Of a stretch of 64,000 nucleotides of DNA, positions 1 through 12,783 are shown piece by piece. Under the pieces are notes generated by a model, which ran no database searches, was not told where the DNA came from, and saw only the letters and a program-made list of their open reading frames with translations. Source of the stretch: Artemia franciscana (Eukaryota > Arthropoda > Branchiopoda > Anostraca > Artemiidae); assembly GCF_032884065.1 (NCBI RefSeq), contig NC_088883.1:31072568-31136567 (forward strand). The letters are read 5' to 3'. How positions within the stretch are numbered: position 1 is the first letter of the stretch; the number at the start of each line of letters is the position of its first letter. The position numbers were made by a program, and so were the translations under genes.

Positions 1-449
1 GAGGGAGAAGGAGTGGAGGTATGTACTTCAAAATATCTTCTTGGGACATACTTTATCCTGTAGACCCATCCCTCAAAGTTTCATTTTCCTAAACTAACCC
101 CTTTCTGAGATAGCAAGAAGTCACTAAACTAGAATTTTACCTTTTACTCTAACAGGAACCATATAAACATGCTAAGTTGCCAAATTTGAAAATAGATAGA
201 CTTGATGTGGTAGAAATGAATCTAGCCTAACAAATTTGGTAGCCTGATCAACTGAACATGTTCAATTTACAAAAAATGTAGGCCTAACACAATATTTCTG
301 CCAACATTTTGACTTCAACAAAATCTACCAAACCAACTAAAAGTGGGGAAGGTGTTAAAACCCTTCCCTTGGGATTCCCCTTTACCCATGTGTTTCTGTT
401 TCTTGATTTTGTAAGCATGTTTAGGCTGGAAAGGTATTAATAATATAAT
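1..449. other. AT-rich sequence without a recognisable gene
   Basis: No coding pattern, RNA gene or clear repeat was recognised. The stretch runs into the truncated 5' edge of the LINE that follows. Confidence 0.5.
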
Positions 450-465
450 ACTAATTGCTCATTTT

Positions 466-1505
466 ATGACTAAAAAGTTCAGGGTATCAGTTATAGTAGT
501 ATATGCCCCTGTTGAACCAATTGATGGAGATACTAGTGACTCAGATGAATTTTACTTACAGTTACAGGAGCAAATAGACAGGGTACCAGGTAGAAATATG
601 GTATTTTTGCTAGGAGATTTTAATGCCCATGTTGGTAGAAATAGGGATAGATGGTATCCTAGTTTAGGTAAATTTGGTGTAGGAAAAAAAACAGTAATGG
701 CTATAGACATTTGCAATTATGTAGGTATAACAACCTAGTTATAACCAATACAGTGTTTGGTCACAAAATGGCCCATAAGTTGACATGGTATTCACGTGAT
801 GGTAATACAGCAAACCTTATTGATTATATTATTGTAAACAGAAGACTAGCAGGATCAGTACAAGATACTAGGGTGTATAGGAGTGCTGTTATTGATGTTA
901 AAAGTAAAGATCACCATCTAGTAGAGTCTAAGGTTAATTTAAAGCTGGAATTTTGGAAGGGTAACTCCCTCCTAGAAAGTTATGATGTAGGTAGACTTCA
1001 GGATGAAAATTTGAAAAAAAAATTCCAGGAACAGTTGAATACTAAACTTCAGAGTTTAAATTTTGACAATGTGGAAGATGGATGGAATAATTTCAAAAAA
1101 ACAATTTGTGAAGTTGCTGATGGTGTCCTAGGGAAGAGTGCAAAGACTGCAACCAGGAATATAAGTGAAAAAGCTTTAGGTTTAATAGAGAATAGAAGGG
1201 GTTTGTATAAGAATTATCTGAGAGATAGGTCGTATGAAAACAAAAGGAATGTAAAGAAAGTGGAAAAAGCATTAAAATATGAACTAAGGAGATGTGAAGT
1301 GGAGGCCACGGATAAAATTGCTGAGGATCTGGAAGATGTGGCTAGATGGCATAATAGTAAAATATTATACTTGCATGTTAATAAATTGAAAGGGAGTAGC
1401 CAATCTGGACTAGTCCCAGTTAAAGATAGAAATGGGGCCACAATTAGTGATAAGGAAAAAGTTAAAGAAAGATGGGTGGAACATTTTGAGACTGTGCTAA
1501 ACTGA
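466..1505 (+). pseudogene. LINE endonuclease domain and linker (family A), broken
   Basis: Two overlapping reading frames (466-738 and 711-1505) encode the C-terminal two thirds of an exonuclease-endonuclease-phosphatase domain. Visible motifs are VYAP, the catalytic GDFNAHVG, LTWYSRDG, LIDYI and a degenerate SDHHLV box (read as KDHHLV). A single-base shift near 725-735 separates the two frames. The rest of the second frame is the lysine-rich linker that precedes the reverse transcriptase. In an intact element this domain nicks the target DNA. The N-terminal endonuclease motif with the catalytic Asn and Glu is absent. Not expected to be functional. Confidence 0.85.
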
Positions 1506-1556
1506 GATACAGTTGCAGGAAAAGATATAGATGAAAATGAAAAAGTTTGTGATACC

Positions 1557-3042
1557 TTGGATGTGAAGGAAGATTTGTTTAGTGAGGAAGAATTAGCAAC
1601 AGTACTAAAAGGATTAAAAAATAATAAAGCCTCAGGTGCTGATAGTATGATTAGTGAGTTTCTTAAATATGGTGGCTCTGAGGTTAGGAATAAGCTACTA
1701 AAGATTATGAACATGATTTTTGAAAAAGGGGAGGTACCCAATGATTTTAGGAAAACCTTAATTAAACCACTGTATAAGAAAGGTGACAAGAGTGAGTGTT
1801 GTAATTATCAAGGCATTAGTGTGGTCTCTGTAGGTAGCAAATTACTGAGTAATATGATACTTTTTAGACTGAGAGATGCTGTAGACAAAGTTTTAAGGGA
1901 AGAACAATGCAGTTTTAGAAACGGCAGAGGATGTGTTGACCATGTTTTCACTCTTAGGTTAATAATTGAGAAGTCCCTTTGTTGTCGAACACCTTTGGTC
2001 CAAAGTTTTATCGATTATGAGCAAGCTTTTGATTCTGTTGATAGAAGAGCATTAACAAAGGTCTTATTGTTATATGGTATACCAGAAAAATACATTAAAG
2101 TGATCTGTGCCATGTATGAGAATAATACTGTTGCAGTTATGGTAGGAAATGAGGTTAGCAACTGGTTTTGTATTAAATCAGGAGTTAAGCAGGGTTGTAT
2201 TCTATCCCCCTTTATATAGATCATTTTGATGGACTTTGTCTTAAGGAGCACAGGAAACGCAATGGGAGAACACGAAATCAAATGGGGAGGAAGAACACTC
2301 CTGGACTTAGATTATGCTGATGATTTAAGCATATTAGATGAAAGTGTAAGCAAAATGAATGAATTTTTAGAGGTTTTGCAAGTTCAGGGTGCTAAAATAG
2401 GCTTGAAAATTAATATTAAGAAGACTAAGGCACTAAGGCTAGGAATAAGTGAAGACAAACAGGTGACATTTGGTAACAAAAAGATTGATCAGGTTGGGAG
2501 CTTCAGTTACCTTGGTAGTATTATTAGTAAAGATGGTGAGAGCAGTGAAGATGTTAAAAGTAGAATAGCTAAGGCCCAGGGTGTTTTTTCACAGTTAAAA
2601 AAAAGTTTGGAAGAATAGGAAGATAAGTCTGCAAACCAAGATTAGAATATTGGAAGCTACAGTGATGACAGTGGTCAAATATGGTTCTGAAGCATGGGCA
2701 CTCTGAAAAGCAGATTAAAATTTACTAGATGTTTTCCAGAGAAATTGCCTAAGGATTGTTCTGGGTACCCAGCTGACTGACCATATTTCAAACAGTAGGT
2801 TGTATGAAAAGTGTGGTTCAATCCTGCCTTCTGTGGCTATAATGTAAGCAAGGTTGAGATGGCTAGGCCATATTCTATGGATGAAGAATGACAGATTACC
2901 AAAGATTGTCCTTTTTGGCCAACCATCTGGGGCTACATGGAAAGCAGGTTGTCCTTGTCTGGGTTGGAAGGATGTCATAAATAAAGATTTAAAGGAGATG
3001 GCAACTTCCTGGGAGGGTGTAAAGAGGCAGGCTTTAAATTGA
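1557..3042 (+). pseudogene. LINE reverse transcriptase and C-terminal region (family A), broken
   Basis: 1557-2219 and 2226-2618 lie in the same frame and are separated only by a TAG stop at 2217-2219. Together they carry the RT core: KASGADS, the LIKPLYKKGD block, the RNGRG block, motif A with YEQAFDSVD, motif B with GVKQGCILSP and motif C with DYADDL. After the frameshift at the A run near 2600 the C-terminal block continues in another frame to 3042 (KYGSEAWA, RLRWLGH, CPCLGWKDV) with several stops. This region normally makes the cDNA during retrotransposition. The endonuclease upstream belongs to the same frame system. Dead copy. Confidence 0.87.
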
Positions 3043-3132
3043 TTAAATTGGAGGAGGAGCGTGCGTAGCTGTGTTGGCCTCAGGCGGCTTGGTGCTGCAA
3101 TGAGTTAGGCTATTAGTAGTAGTAGTAGTATT

Positions 3133-6100
3133 CAATTTACAAGTTGAATCAAGCACATCACATGGCAAAATGCTTGAGATATATATAATTTGTGCTATGC
3201 ATGCGAAAATTAGGGGGTTGGGGTAAAGCATAATGGAAGCTCATTCGAAACACACTGTGTACAATTTTCCTGGGCATAGCCTAATGAGATAGCCTAAGCT
3301 TTCTTAACATAGCCTACTTCCTTCTCAACAGCCCCAATTTTAAGCTTATACCTTTGTTATTGAATTAAAAGTTGAATGAATGTTTAAATATATTCAAAAA
3401 CAACAAATTTTCAAGTTATTCTAGACTACCCTACCTTTCTTATTTATGCAAAGTCACTGTTTGGAATTTTGACACGATGGAGCCTTTTCAATTCCTTAGT
3501 ACTTGAGCGCTACCTATATAATAAAAGAATTTCAAAAATAGATGCTGTCCTAAATATTTTCAATTGTTAGATTTGTAATTAACCTTGAGAGGTAGGTAAT
3601 AAAAATCTTAATTCAAAAAATGCTTATAGTTCATAAAATGCTAATATGTAAATAAAAATACATTTATCATTATACATTTGATATGTCAAAGGTAATTATT
3701 CGCTAAGGAAAAAAAATATTTCCCCACTTTAAAAACAAATGTTTTCCCACTTCGGTAGTTTGAACAGACAAACGCTCGAACGAGGCCTTGACCTCATTAA
3801 CCCATTTAAACATAGACAACACACATTAAAACCGAAGAAATTCAACAAAAAGAAGGACCTGTGGATTTTTAACACAGTTGCTAGTAAATTTATTATATGA
3901 TGTTGAGAAGCTGAATGTGAATAGTGGATTGTCTCCTGAGCTTCTTTTGTCTCAAATGTGTATTATAAGGCCTTTTGCCCTTGAAACTTTTTATGTGGTA
4001 GTGTAAAATCCAGTTTTAAATTCTAGAAGATCCAAGCTCTTGCAATTCTTATAGTTCTATTAAGGTGGCAATAAGGCTTGACAAGAATTCTGAGTATACA
4101 CGTTGATAGCAATCAATTCGGCTTCAGTGGAATGTACAATTGACAATAAGCCTATTATTCTCTGGTTCATATTTTGAAGGAGGCTATTCTAAACTGCTAT
4201 AGAGTCTAATTCTTACCTCAGATATTCTCATAGTATTCAACAGCGTTTACTACTTGCAAGTTTGATTTTCTTTGATTCCGAACTTTTACTACTTGCATTA
4301 TTACTTTTAGCTTAAGTCGGATCTGTAAAACATTTTGGGCGTATCGTTGAACTTACTCTGGAAGAAAGAGGCCAAACTCACCCAAAATATTTATTGCCTG
4401 TATTACTGGTGTACTTTTTTAGATTCTTAGTACCTGTTTGACCAGTTTTTCAGATTTATCTTTACTATTTAGAGGGTTCTTCTTTTCGAAACATTGGCTA
4501 ACTCTTAATATTGACACGTGCAAATATCTTGTTTTAAAGGCTTTTGTCCTGTCTTACCCTTCGGATCGCAGCTTTATTAACTTTCTACAAGTTAATCTAT
4601 TTTGAGTTGTAAAATCATCAGTAATGAATCTAGGGCCAACTTATGAGTTTTACTACTGATGATGGACACTATATATATGTTCTAAATATCCAGTTAAAAT
4701 TTTTTATATTTGTTTCACTGTCAATTAAAAGGTTTCATCCCTATTTTGAACTGTTATATTTTTTGGTTAAATCTTATTATTGTTTTAAACTTTATAATCA
4801 TAAGGATTAAGTAAAAGACATATTCCATTTGCTTTCTTAATTGACTTTTCATAACTTCATCAGGAAAACTTATTAAATTGTTATTCAGCAATCAGTTAAC
4901 AGTTGGTCTTCCAAGCAAAAATAGTATTAAAACTCTATTCTTTGTATCTTTCCATTTATGGTCAAACGTTGTATTTAGTTAAAAAAAGCGGGAATCATAG
5001 TGCAAGATCCCCTTCAAAAATAGCTACAATAACACCAAAAGGGTAATATAATAATCGGTACCATAAAAATTGACCCCTTCGTCCCTTCAATAATGCCTTG
5101 ATATTGCCTATGGCTGCAAAAGGATGTTTCCGGATTTTTTTTTTTTTTGCGAACCAACTATTCATGAGGAAAAAGCCCAAAAATTAACCCAAACGAAAAA
5201 AATTAGCAAATTTTGGTGTAGGGGTAGAGTTTAATTCAATTTAACACAACTAAGTCAATGAATAAGTCTACTTTTTTTGCTTTTAGAGGTTATTTGCCAG
5301 AGAGCGAACCAAAAAAGTTTACTGGGCTTTTGCAAATAGAACGGAAAGCTTGGCAGAAAATTTGAAGTTGCTATAACGTGAGCTGTAAGAAAAAGACCAT
5401 TAGACATTAGAAGGGGTGGCCTGAAGCAGGAAAAATAATGAAGTTGGTCAAAATGATCATCACTAACAAGAAATTAACCTTTTGTGAAATTTTAAGTCTT
5501 GTGTTTCCTTTTACAAGAAGAAAAGTAAACTCCAGCTTTAAAAATATAGCGCCGAGTGAGTGCTTTTAATAAACAGCTGCGTTATTCTATCCGGGAAATC
5601 CTAAATGAATCATCGTATTCTGCAAGAGCCAAGCCTTTTTCCATAGAGGTAAGCACGAGCTGCCAAATTCGAAATTTTTGCCAGAAATTCTTTGTAGATA
5701 ACTAACAACAAAGAATTCTTAATAATAGTTTCACACTCAACATTTCAGTTAATTTAACTAAGAATAAAAAAAGCGCAAAATTTACGTATTAGTTAACTAT
5801 TGAAGAAGTAAATCGAACGAGGCTTAGGTTTACATTTAGATATTGGGGAAAAGGACACAATTTACAGCTGTCGCAATTATTATATTCGGCATGTTGAATG
5901 ACGAATGGAATGGTGTTACTTTTTTTCATTACTGTAGATAGTCCAGGAGAGAAGTCTAGCAGCAAGAGCCCACGTCCCCAACTAAAAAATAAATAATTGC
6001 CCTGACTGATGGCATATAATCTTTGTCGCTATTAGTCTTGATTGAAAAACCTTATTCTTGGCAATATCATTTTGATAGTATTCAATGAGGAAAATACAGG

Positions 6101-6299
6101 TTGGCTTAGTGCGTCAAAGTGACGAACAAATCAGAATCTAGGCTCGAGCAAGCATTACTCGGATAGAAAATTTCAATGAGAGGCTGAACAATGCTTCGTG
6201 TACTGCAGTGGTACAGTGGGTTTTACCTCATCTTGATAATACGGGACCCAGAGATCAAATGTTTCGGGAATAAATTTCGGCTCAGAATTTAATTCCGAT
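3133..6299. other. AT-rich intergenic DNA, nothing recognised
   Basis: About 3.2 kb downstream of the first LINE. Only short A or T runs and short open frames are present (one on the minus strand at 4995-5180 has no recognisable domain). No RNA gene, repeat array or transposon terminus was identified. Confidence 0.4.
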
Positions 6300-6615
6300 G
6301 AAAGATTAAATGAAAATGTTTCAGATTAATCCAAATAAGAAGAAGAAAATGCTTCTCCTAAAAATATAGATGGTAGTCCTTAAGTTGGGCCCACCAGCGC
6401 GTGAACAGGTTTTGTCAGTTGCAAACCTTCCCCCCAGCAATGGGTTAAATTGCACGGTACTGCAGGATACCATGATGGGTTCCCTTTCAGGAGGACACCT
6501 GTGATAGAGCGGAAGACAGACATGAGAGGGTGTCAACGGCCCCTGCTAGAAGCAAAGAGGACGGACTAGCCGTTGCTTCGAAAGTAAGCCGAGAAACTTT
6601 TCGTCTTTATGAATT

Positions 6616-7560
6616 ATGATTGGGTATTTAATGAAATCACAAACTAGGACCACTGCGTACAGGGAAACCAACGAACAAATTACTACGTCCGAGGAAACCA
6701 ATGAACAACTTACCGCGTTTGGGCAAACCGCCGGACAAGTTACAGTACTTGGGGCAACCGATGGATTGACAGCTAACAGTGTTGGAAACCCATTTAGGAA
6801 ACATTTGACCAGTCCGTCTCAAACGGACGACAGACCAGTTTTGTGTAAAAGACTTACAACCAGAATCGGAACATTAAACCTGCGGAAACTTGCAAAACCA
6901 GGACAGAAAGACATGCTCTTCCACGAAGCAAACCGATACAAATGGGATATTATTGGTCTCTCAGAACACATATACCAGGTAACAGCAAAGAGCAAATAGG
7001 AGATACAATCCTCTTATTTTCTGGCTGGCGATACGGAATACACAAGCAATGAGCTGGCATTTTGCCTACGACAACAGCAAGAAAATCTCTAGTATCAGTG
7101 GTGTCTCTCCCGGGAAGATTGATGATGATCCGACTCAAAAGCAAGTTCAGCAACCTCTCTCTAGCGCAGGCTTACGCTCTTAATTCGCCAAGGTCTGATG
7201 AGGAGCCTGGAGAGTTTTATTCTCAGGTTCAGAACCTTGTTGACACCATTCAAAGAAAGAATTCCTTAGTCTTTGTAGACTTCAATACCATCATGTGAAA
7301 TGCGGAACCGAAAATATCATGAGCAAATTTGGAATCGAATCGAATAGATCAGCAGCAGCGGAGAACGACTCATTAAATTGCCGTTGCAACAAACACAATG
7401 TTGAAACACCGACGAAAGTGGAAAGTCACTTGGTGGCCTCATGATGGATGAAGTGCCAACATGATTGATTACATACTGCTATCTAACTGGTGGAAAGCTT
7501 CGTTCACAGACACAGTGAGTCTCAGGTGGAGATTTCGATAGTGGTCGCAGCCACCTTGTG
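6616..7560 (+). pseudogene. LINE endonuclease region (family B), broken
   Basis: 6616-6999 encodes a Thr/Glu-rich leader followed by the first endonuclease motifs (RIGTLNLRKLAK, then WDIIGLSEH, which holds the catalytic Glu). It stops at 6997-6999. 7062-7298 continues with AQAYAL, FYSQVQNLVD and a degraded GDFN motif read as VDFN. Farther on, WWPHDG and NMIDYILLS fragments precede the degenerate end of the domain near 7550. The domain normally cuts the target site for the element. Loss of the GDFN glycine and several stops mark it as dead. Confidence 0.78.
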
Positions 7561-7979
7561 TCATCAATTAGGTTATGTTATTGTGTCATCAATTGTCATC
7601 TAAGGTTAAAGGCCATTGTCTAATCGAAGCAAAAAGTCCCAAGATTTCGTGCGGAAGCCCTGAAGGACCAGAAGACGAAACAAGAGTATAGAGAGCAGCT
7701 TAACGAAAGACTTTAGAACATCATGCAAGAAACACCTGACCTATTTAGCCCAGCCGAAATTGATCGGCTTGTGTTGCAAAGTAGAAGGGCTATATGTAAG
7801 ATAGACAAGCTCTTTCTTGGCCGTAAATCTGCCACAGACAAGCCCTAGATTACGCAGGAGATTGTTAACATTAGCAACGAGATAAAAACTTTCAGAACCG
7901 AACAAGATCAAAAAAGCTCGGACAGATTCCAGCAGATCAAGCCCCAATCGAGAAGAAAACTTTCCGGGCAATTGAAGAA

Positions 7980-9732
7980 ATGATAACCAAAAAGTGTCAG
8001 CAGTGCTTCGACGACTATCGAAGGGTTAACTCATACATTATATTCAAACATGCTAAAGAGCTAGCAAATACAAAGACACGAAGTGCCTGGATCTCTTGGA
8101 CAAAAAAGGGTGCAAAATTACCACTCGCGCTGGAATCCGAGATTGTTGGAAAGAGTATTTCCAGGAAAAGCTAAATATCACAGTAAATCAAGATCCTAAA
8201 GTCCTTCAGAAGTTGCCCGCACAAATAAATAAAGAATCAACCCAACCATCTTTAAGGTCAGAGGTAGAAACCGTTGTGATATCCCTCAAATCAAATAAAG
8301 CTCCCAGGATATATGGTATACAAGCAGAACTGCTCAGAGTAAAATCTGGCGTCGTCATTGATCTGCACCACCGAATAGTAACAGTTCTGTGGGAAACAAA
8401 ATACTACCCCGAGTACTCTGCAGTATCTGTCATAGTCCCCTTGCACAAGAAAATGTCCAAAAGCAATTGCGACAGCTACAGATCCATATCACTTAATTGC
8501 CAGCCCGCTAAAATTCTCACGAAAATACTCCTAGAAACATGATAAGATATTTGATACCTAGTTATCAAGCTGGATTCCGTCAGCATAGATTCACTTTAAA
8601 CCAAATGTTTATCATAAAAAAATCATGGAACGACGTTTGCAATTCGGTAAAGAAGTATACCAATTGTTTAACGACTTTAAGCAAGCCTTCGACCTTATCT
8701 GGCGAGGTGGTCTGCGGCATATCTTGAATATCTACGGAATTCCCTTTGATATTACCGATATTATAACGAGCATATACGAGAAGGCGAAAAGCAAGGTGTA
8801 GACTAGTGAAGAACTTACTGAGTAGTTTTCTACCTTTACAGGTTTTCTACAAGGATGCATCCTCTTACCCACTTTTTTCTGCCTTTTCCTAAATAGTGTG
8901 CTGGCACTTGTCCCTAATAACATGGAATGGTCTTGGGAGGGTATGTTTTTGACCTACTTGCATATGGTGATGACATTAATTGTCTGAATGGAAAAATAGG
9001 GGAGCTCCAAGCAAGTGCGAACACTATCAACGAAGCAGCTAGGTAATTTCGAATGAAGATAAATGCCAGCAAGACCAAGGTGATGAGAGCATCACGACAT
9101 GCAGAGAGTGTACCCCCTCTATCATCAAGGTCGCTATACGGGGCGAGGAAATCTAATAGGTCGGCCAGTTTATTTACATAGGGAGTGTGCTGACATCCAC
9201 AAATGACATCAAACGACGCCTGGCTCTTGCCTCCACATGCTTCAAGTCACTGTGCTCTATTTGGAACAATTTATATCACCCCTTAAAACTGAAGAAGCGA
9301 CTTTTCCGTGTCTTAGTGATTCCAGTTGCAACGTACGGAGCATAGACATGGACTCGAAAAGCCGATGACATGCACCAAGACTGGCGGCATTTAAAACTAC
9401 ATCGATCCACTGACTAAGTGGCATCACTCACCTTGACCGAGCACAAACAACTACTGTCCTTCTTGAATTACTCTCAAACCATCATGCAGACCATTCAACT
9501 CCAACAGTTTTGATAGTTAGGATACGTTCAGTTTATGTACCCAGCCCAACTGCTCAGAATAGCCTTTGAAGGAAGAATTAATGCCTCTTGTCAAAGGGGA
9601 AGACCTCCAAAGCGCTGGCGGGAAAATTTTTCTTACCAACCCATCCCAGTACTGCATCAAACAGGGAGGCATTACGAAAACATTATTATTATACCATTAG
9701 AGAGGAGTCCCGAATTGGTCAACCTTCACTAA
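7980..9732 (+). pseudogene. LINE reverse transcriptase region (family B), broken
   Basis: Short frames carry successive RT blocks: SNKAP (about 8290), VIVPLHKKMSKSNCDSYR (8430-8480), YQAGFRQHR (8560-8590) and a damaged motif A, then motif C near 8963-8974, where the usual Tyr-Ala-Asp-Asp reads Tyr-Gly-Asp-Asp. The C-terminal block is recognisable at 9310-9640 (a damaged copy of the TYGAE.WT motif, then RGRPPKRWRENF), just before the (AAT)n tail. The core is interrupted by at least three frame changes and several stop codons. Inactive. Confidence 0.78.
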
Positions 9733-9739
9733 TAATAAT

Positions 9740-10660
9740 AATAATAATAATACCAAGGTAAGTGAAGCTGCCCACCTGATCAAACTTTTCGTTACTCAAC
9801 GCCACCTTTTCATCTTCACTTATTCCTACCCTGTCTTTTTAACATTAATTTTCAAACGTATTCTAGCACTCTGAGCTCGCCAAACCTCTAAAGGTTTATT
9901 CATTTTGCTCGAAGTTTCATCTAAGATATTTAAATCACCAGCATAATCTCAAGGAGAGTTTTCCTCCCCATTTGATTCCATGGTCTCCCATTGCCTTTCC
10001 TGTGCTCCTTAGGACAAAATCCATTAAAATGATCCATATAAAGGGGGATAGAACACAACCCTGCTTAACTCCTGATTTAATAAGAAAACCAGTTACTAAC
10101 CTCATTTCCTACCTTAACCGCAGCAGTATTATTCTCGTACATAGCACTAATCACTTTAATTTATTTGTCTGGTATACCATAGAAGGATAAGACCTTTTCT
10201 AAAGGTCTTCTATCAACAGAATCAAACGCTTACTCGTAATCTATAAAACTGAGGACCAAATGTGTTTGACAACTAAGGCACTTCTCTATTATTAACCCAA
10301 GGATGAAATTTTGGTCGACACATCCTCAAGCTTTTTTAAAAACTACACTGTTCTTCTCTTATAACTTTGTCTACAGCATGTCTCAGTCTAGAAAGTATCA
10401 TATTACTCAGTAATTTGCTGCCTACAGAGACTAATGCCTCAATAATTACGATACTCACTCTTATCACCTATCTTATACAGTGGTTTAATTGAGGTTTTCC
10501 TAAAATCGTTAGGTACTTCCCCTTTTCAAAAATCATATTCATAATCTTCAGCAACCTCGGAGGCACGATATTTAAGAGACTCATTTATCACACTGTAGGC
10601 GCCAGGAGGTTATTTTTTAGTCCTTTTAATTTTTCCTCACACAGAAGTAATTCAGAGTCT
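9740..10660 (-). mobile_element. Family A LINE, internal RT fragment, inverted
   Basis: Read on the minus strand this matches the RT part of the first LINE from about 2520 back to about 1570. Recognisable stretches are the motif B/C region, the VYENN-type block and the NNKA region. It lacks both the 3' tail and the endonuclease. Its 3' side begins inside the (AAT)n tail of the family B LINE, so the two share a microsatellite junction. Many stops and frame breaks are present. Confidence 0.8.
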
Positions 10661-12097
10661 AGAAAGAGCAAGAATTACTTCGCTAGCAACTATTGCAGCC
10701 TGTCTAGTGATCTGGCTTGTATTATGAAGGGTAATTGATCTTGTTTTAAAATTAAAAAGAATGTAAGCTGAATCAATTTCTATGAAACAGAGATAGTCGG
10801 AATACTTTTATAAATCCTATTTATGACAATTTAATAAAAACATTCAGATTACAATTCTTCTAGAATTTATTCAAATTTTTAACTGAAGATACAATTATGA
10901 GTTTTTTAAGTCTCAGGGTGCGGGAAATTTAGTATTTTCCTAGATTTTTAATGAAAATACCAAAAAATATTTTTTTCAAAATCTGGAGAGGGCAATTGCC
11001 CCTCCCCCCATTAGCACCCCTGCATATTTATAGAAGTTTTTAATCTAATAGTAAAAAAAATAACGAAAACAATAAACCAAATAAAGATGCCTTATCTGTA
11101 TTCATTCATCAATCATAGTAATAGAAACAACATGTAGCAACAAAATAATGTCTAAGGCTTTTCTTAAATTAACCCTAAGAAATCTACTAATCTCTAAGAA
11201 ACTTGGAAATAACAATTTAAAGGCATATATTTGAAACAACATTTTGATACATTAAAAGAAGATGAACGAATGTCGATTGTGAACTATCAAAATATAAAAT
11301 ATAGAAAATTAAAAGAAGTCACAAATAAAATCAGAATAAAGTAGCGTTCACTATTAAAATGGAGATTCAGAAAACAACTGAAAACAAATTTACTATAATA
11401 AATAATGCTTAAGATCTGCTTAAAGTACCTTTTGAAAACATGATCTGACTTATTAAACTAAATGAGTTGGAGCCATTTCAGGGGTAGGCCAAAGGGGTTA
11501 TGAATTTAAAAAAATAATCAAATGAAATGCTTTCAGGCTATCTTGGGAATGTACTAACTTTAAAACACATTTCCAATGCTTTGACCAGGCAAATGGAATG
11601 GGGGGCATGGGGGGTTTGGAATTGGGGGTATACTCCCATTAGTGCAGTTTTAGATGTTTTTAACTACACCATGTTATGCCGAAACTATTTTATAATATAT
11701 ATATACAAAAAAAAAAAAAAAAATAATAATAAAACAAACTGAAAAATGAATGAATGTGGCCACTTTCAGAGGATTTTCGGTTAGATTGTAAGAAACTTAA
11801 GAACCTTAATACATTTTTGTATTTCAAGACTTAAAATTAATTTAAGCCACCAGTAACTTATGATCATTCTCTTGTCTACTTTATTGATGAAATTGTAACC
11901 CTAAGCAAAATAGATTTTTGCTGAGGTCTAAGACTTTGAGAGCTATGGAACTGGAAACAGTGGCAAGATACAAGGGTCTAATAAATATATAGTTTACCAC
12001 AGACCCGTTTTTTAAAGCATTAAGTAGATACCAGAAGTATATTCAAAGATCAAATTGTTTGATTGTCGACGATTTTTTTTTGCTATAATATATAAAC
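10661..12097. other. AT-rich intergenic DNA, nothing recognised
   Basis: No gene or terminal repeat was recognised. A run of A with a short TA stretch lies at 11695-11735. A G/C-rich motif around 10980-11025 ('cccctccccccattagcacccc') resembles wording seen on the opposite strand near 47.75-47.87 kb and may be a shared old repeat. Confidence 0.4.
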
Positions 12098-12582
12098 AGG
12101 CCCAATAAGTATGCAAAGACTCTGGGACCATTTAAACCATGTAGCTGCTGAAAGAGTTTTCTTTCCACATTTGCGAATCGAGGTTGCCCGATGAAATACA
12201 TTTGTACAATGTTCAATTATTTGAATTATTTTGTCAAAAATTACTTCAAGTCACTGTTACTAGATACTATGTATGAGGATAGTAGATACTAGGTATGTGA
12301 TTTATAAATAGGCCCAATAAGTATGCAAAGACTCTGGGACCATCTAGGCCCTGTAGCTGCTGAAAGAGTTTTCTTTCGACATTTAACTGTGTCGGGGTTG
12401 TCAGGTGAAACACATTTGTACCATTTTGGCACTTTTTTGAGGTTGTTGCACATTCATATTAGCTCATTTTTCTAAGCGGGTCTTTTTGAAAATCACATAC
12501 CTGGCATCCAGTATCCTCATACATAGTATCTAGTAACACTGACTTGAAGTAATTAGGGACGAAATAATTCAAATAATTGAAA
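12098..12582. repeat. Composite direct plus inverted repeat
   Basis: A block of about 75 bases beginning 'ggcccaataagtatgcaaag' occurs at about 12098 and again, same orientation, at about 12308. Between and after these lies an inverted pair: about 12206-12305 (containing 'cttcaagtcactgttactag') has its reverse complement at about 12488-12582. The block is therefore interleaved as direct repeat, arm, direct repeat, inverted arm. This suggests a decayed foldback or MITE-like element with internal duplication. Ends and target duplication were not resolved. Confidence 0.7.
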
Positions 12583-12783
12583 GCATTAGGGGGCAGCAGA
12601 ACTCATGGATTTAGAAGAATTTTGACACATTTAGCCTTTTCAGAAGAAGAGTACGCAAAGTTGAACCAATCTCCTCTCTTAAACTATGCTCTATCTCAAA
12701 ATGAATTAAGTTTAACTGATAGGCATCGAATTTTCAGCAAAGTAATTTACTTTTTACACAGCCTATTGCATGCAACAGATTAA
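12577..12783 (+). other. Short open frame of unknown nature (68 codons)
   Basis: This frame starts inside the inverted arm just described and runs to a TAA at 12781-12783. The product is mixed and hydrophilic with no low-complexity bias (contains AFSEEEYAKLNQSP and LSLTDRHRIF), which is unusual for random AT-rich DNA. I do not recognise a family. It could be an old exon or part of a transposon gene, or chance. Confidence 0.25.

Larger units (their letters stand above)
450..3132 (+). mobile_element. Non-LTR retrotransposon (family A), 5'-truncated, decayed
   Basis: The element carries an apurinic-type endonuclease, a reverse transcriptase and the C-terminal region typical of LINE ORF2, in that order, and ends in a (TAG)n run at 3116-3130. 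Short tandem-repeat tails of this kind are common in RTE-like LINEs, but the clade was not proven. The first part of the endonuclease is missing, as expected from 5' truncation during target-primed reverse transcription. The reading frame is broken by shifts near 725-735 and in the A run near 2597-2605, and by in-frame stops at 1503-1505, 2217-2219 and more beyond 2700. At least four other copies lie in this window, near 9.74, 49.3, 54.2 and 57.6 kb. Confidence 0.9.
6300..9757 (+). mobile_element. Non-LTR retrotransposon (family B), decayed, near full length
   Basis: The element begins with a moderately GC-richer leader (about 6300-6615), then an endonuclease region (6616-7560), a reverse transcriptase region (7980-9000) and a C-terminal block ending at 9732, followed by an (AAT)n tail at 9733-9757. 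It differs from family A in sequence but has the same architecture. Many frame breaks and stops make it inactive. The 5' boundary is uncertain. The (AAT)n tail runs directly into an inverted fragment of family A. Confidence 0.82.

Noticed and set aside
1214..1789. 191-codon minus-strand open frame
   Set aside because: Shadow of the LINE reading frame on the opposite strand; Ser/Phe-rich with no domain.
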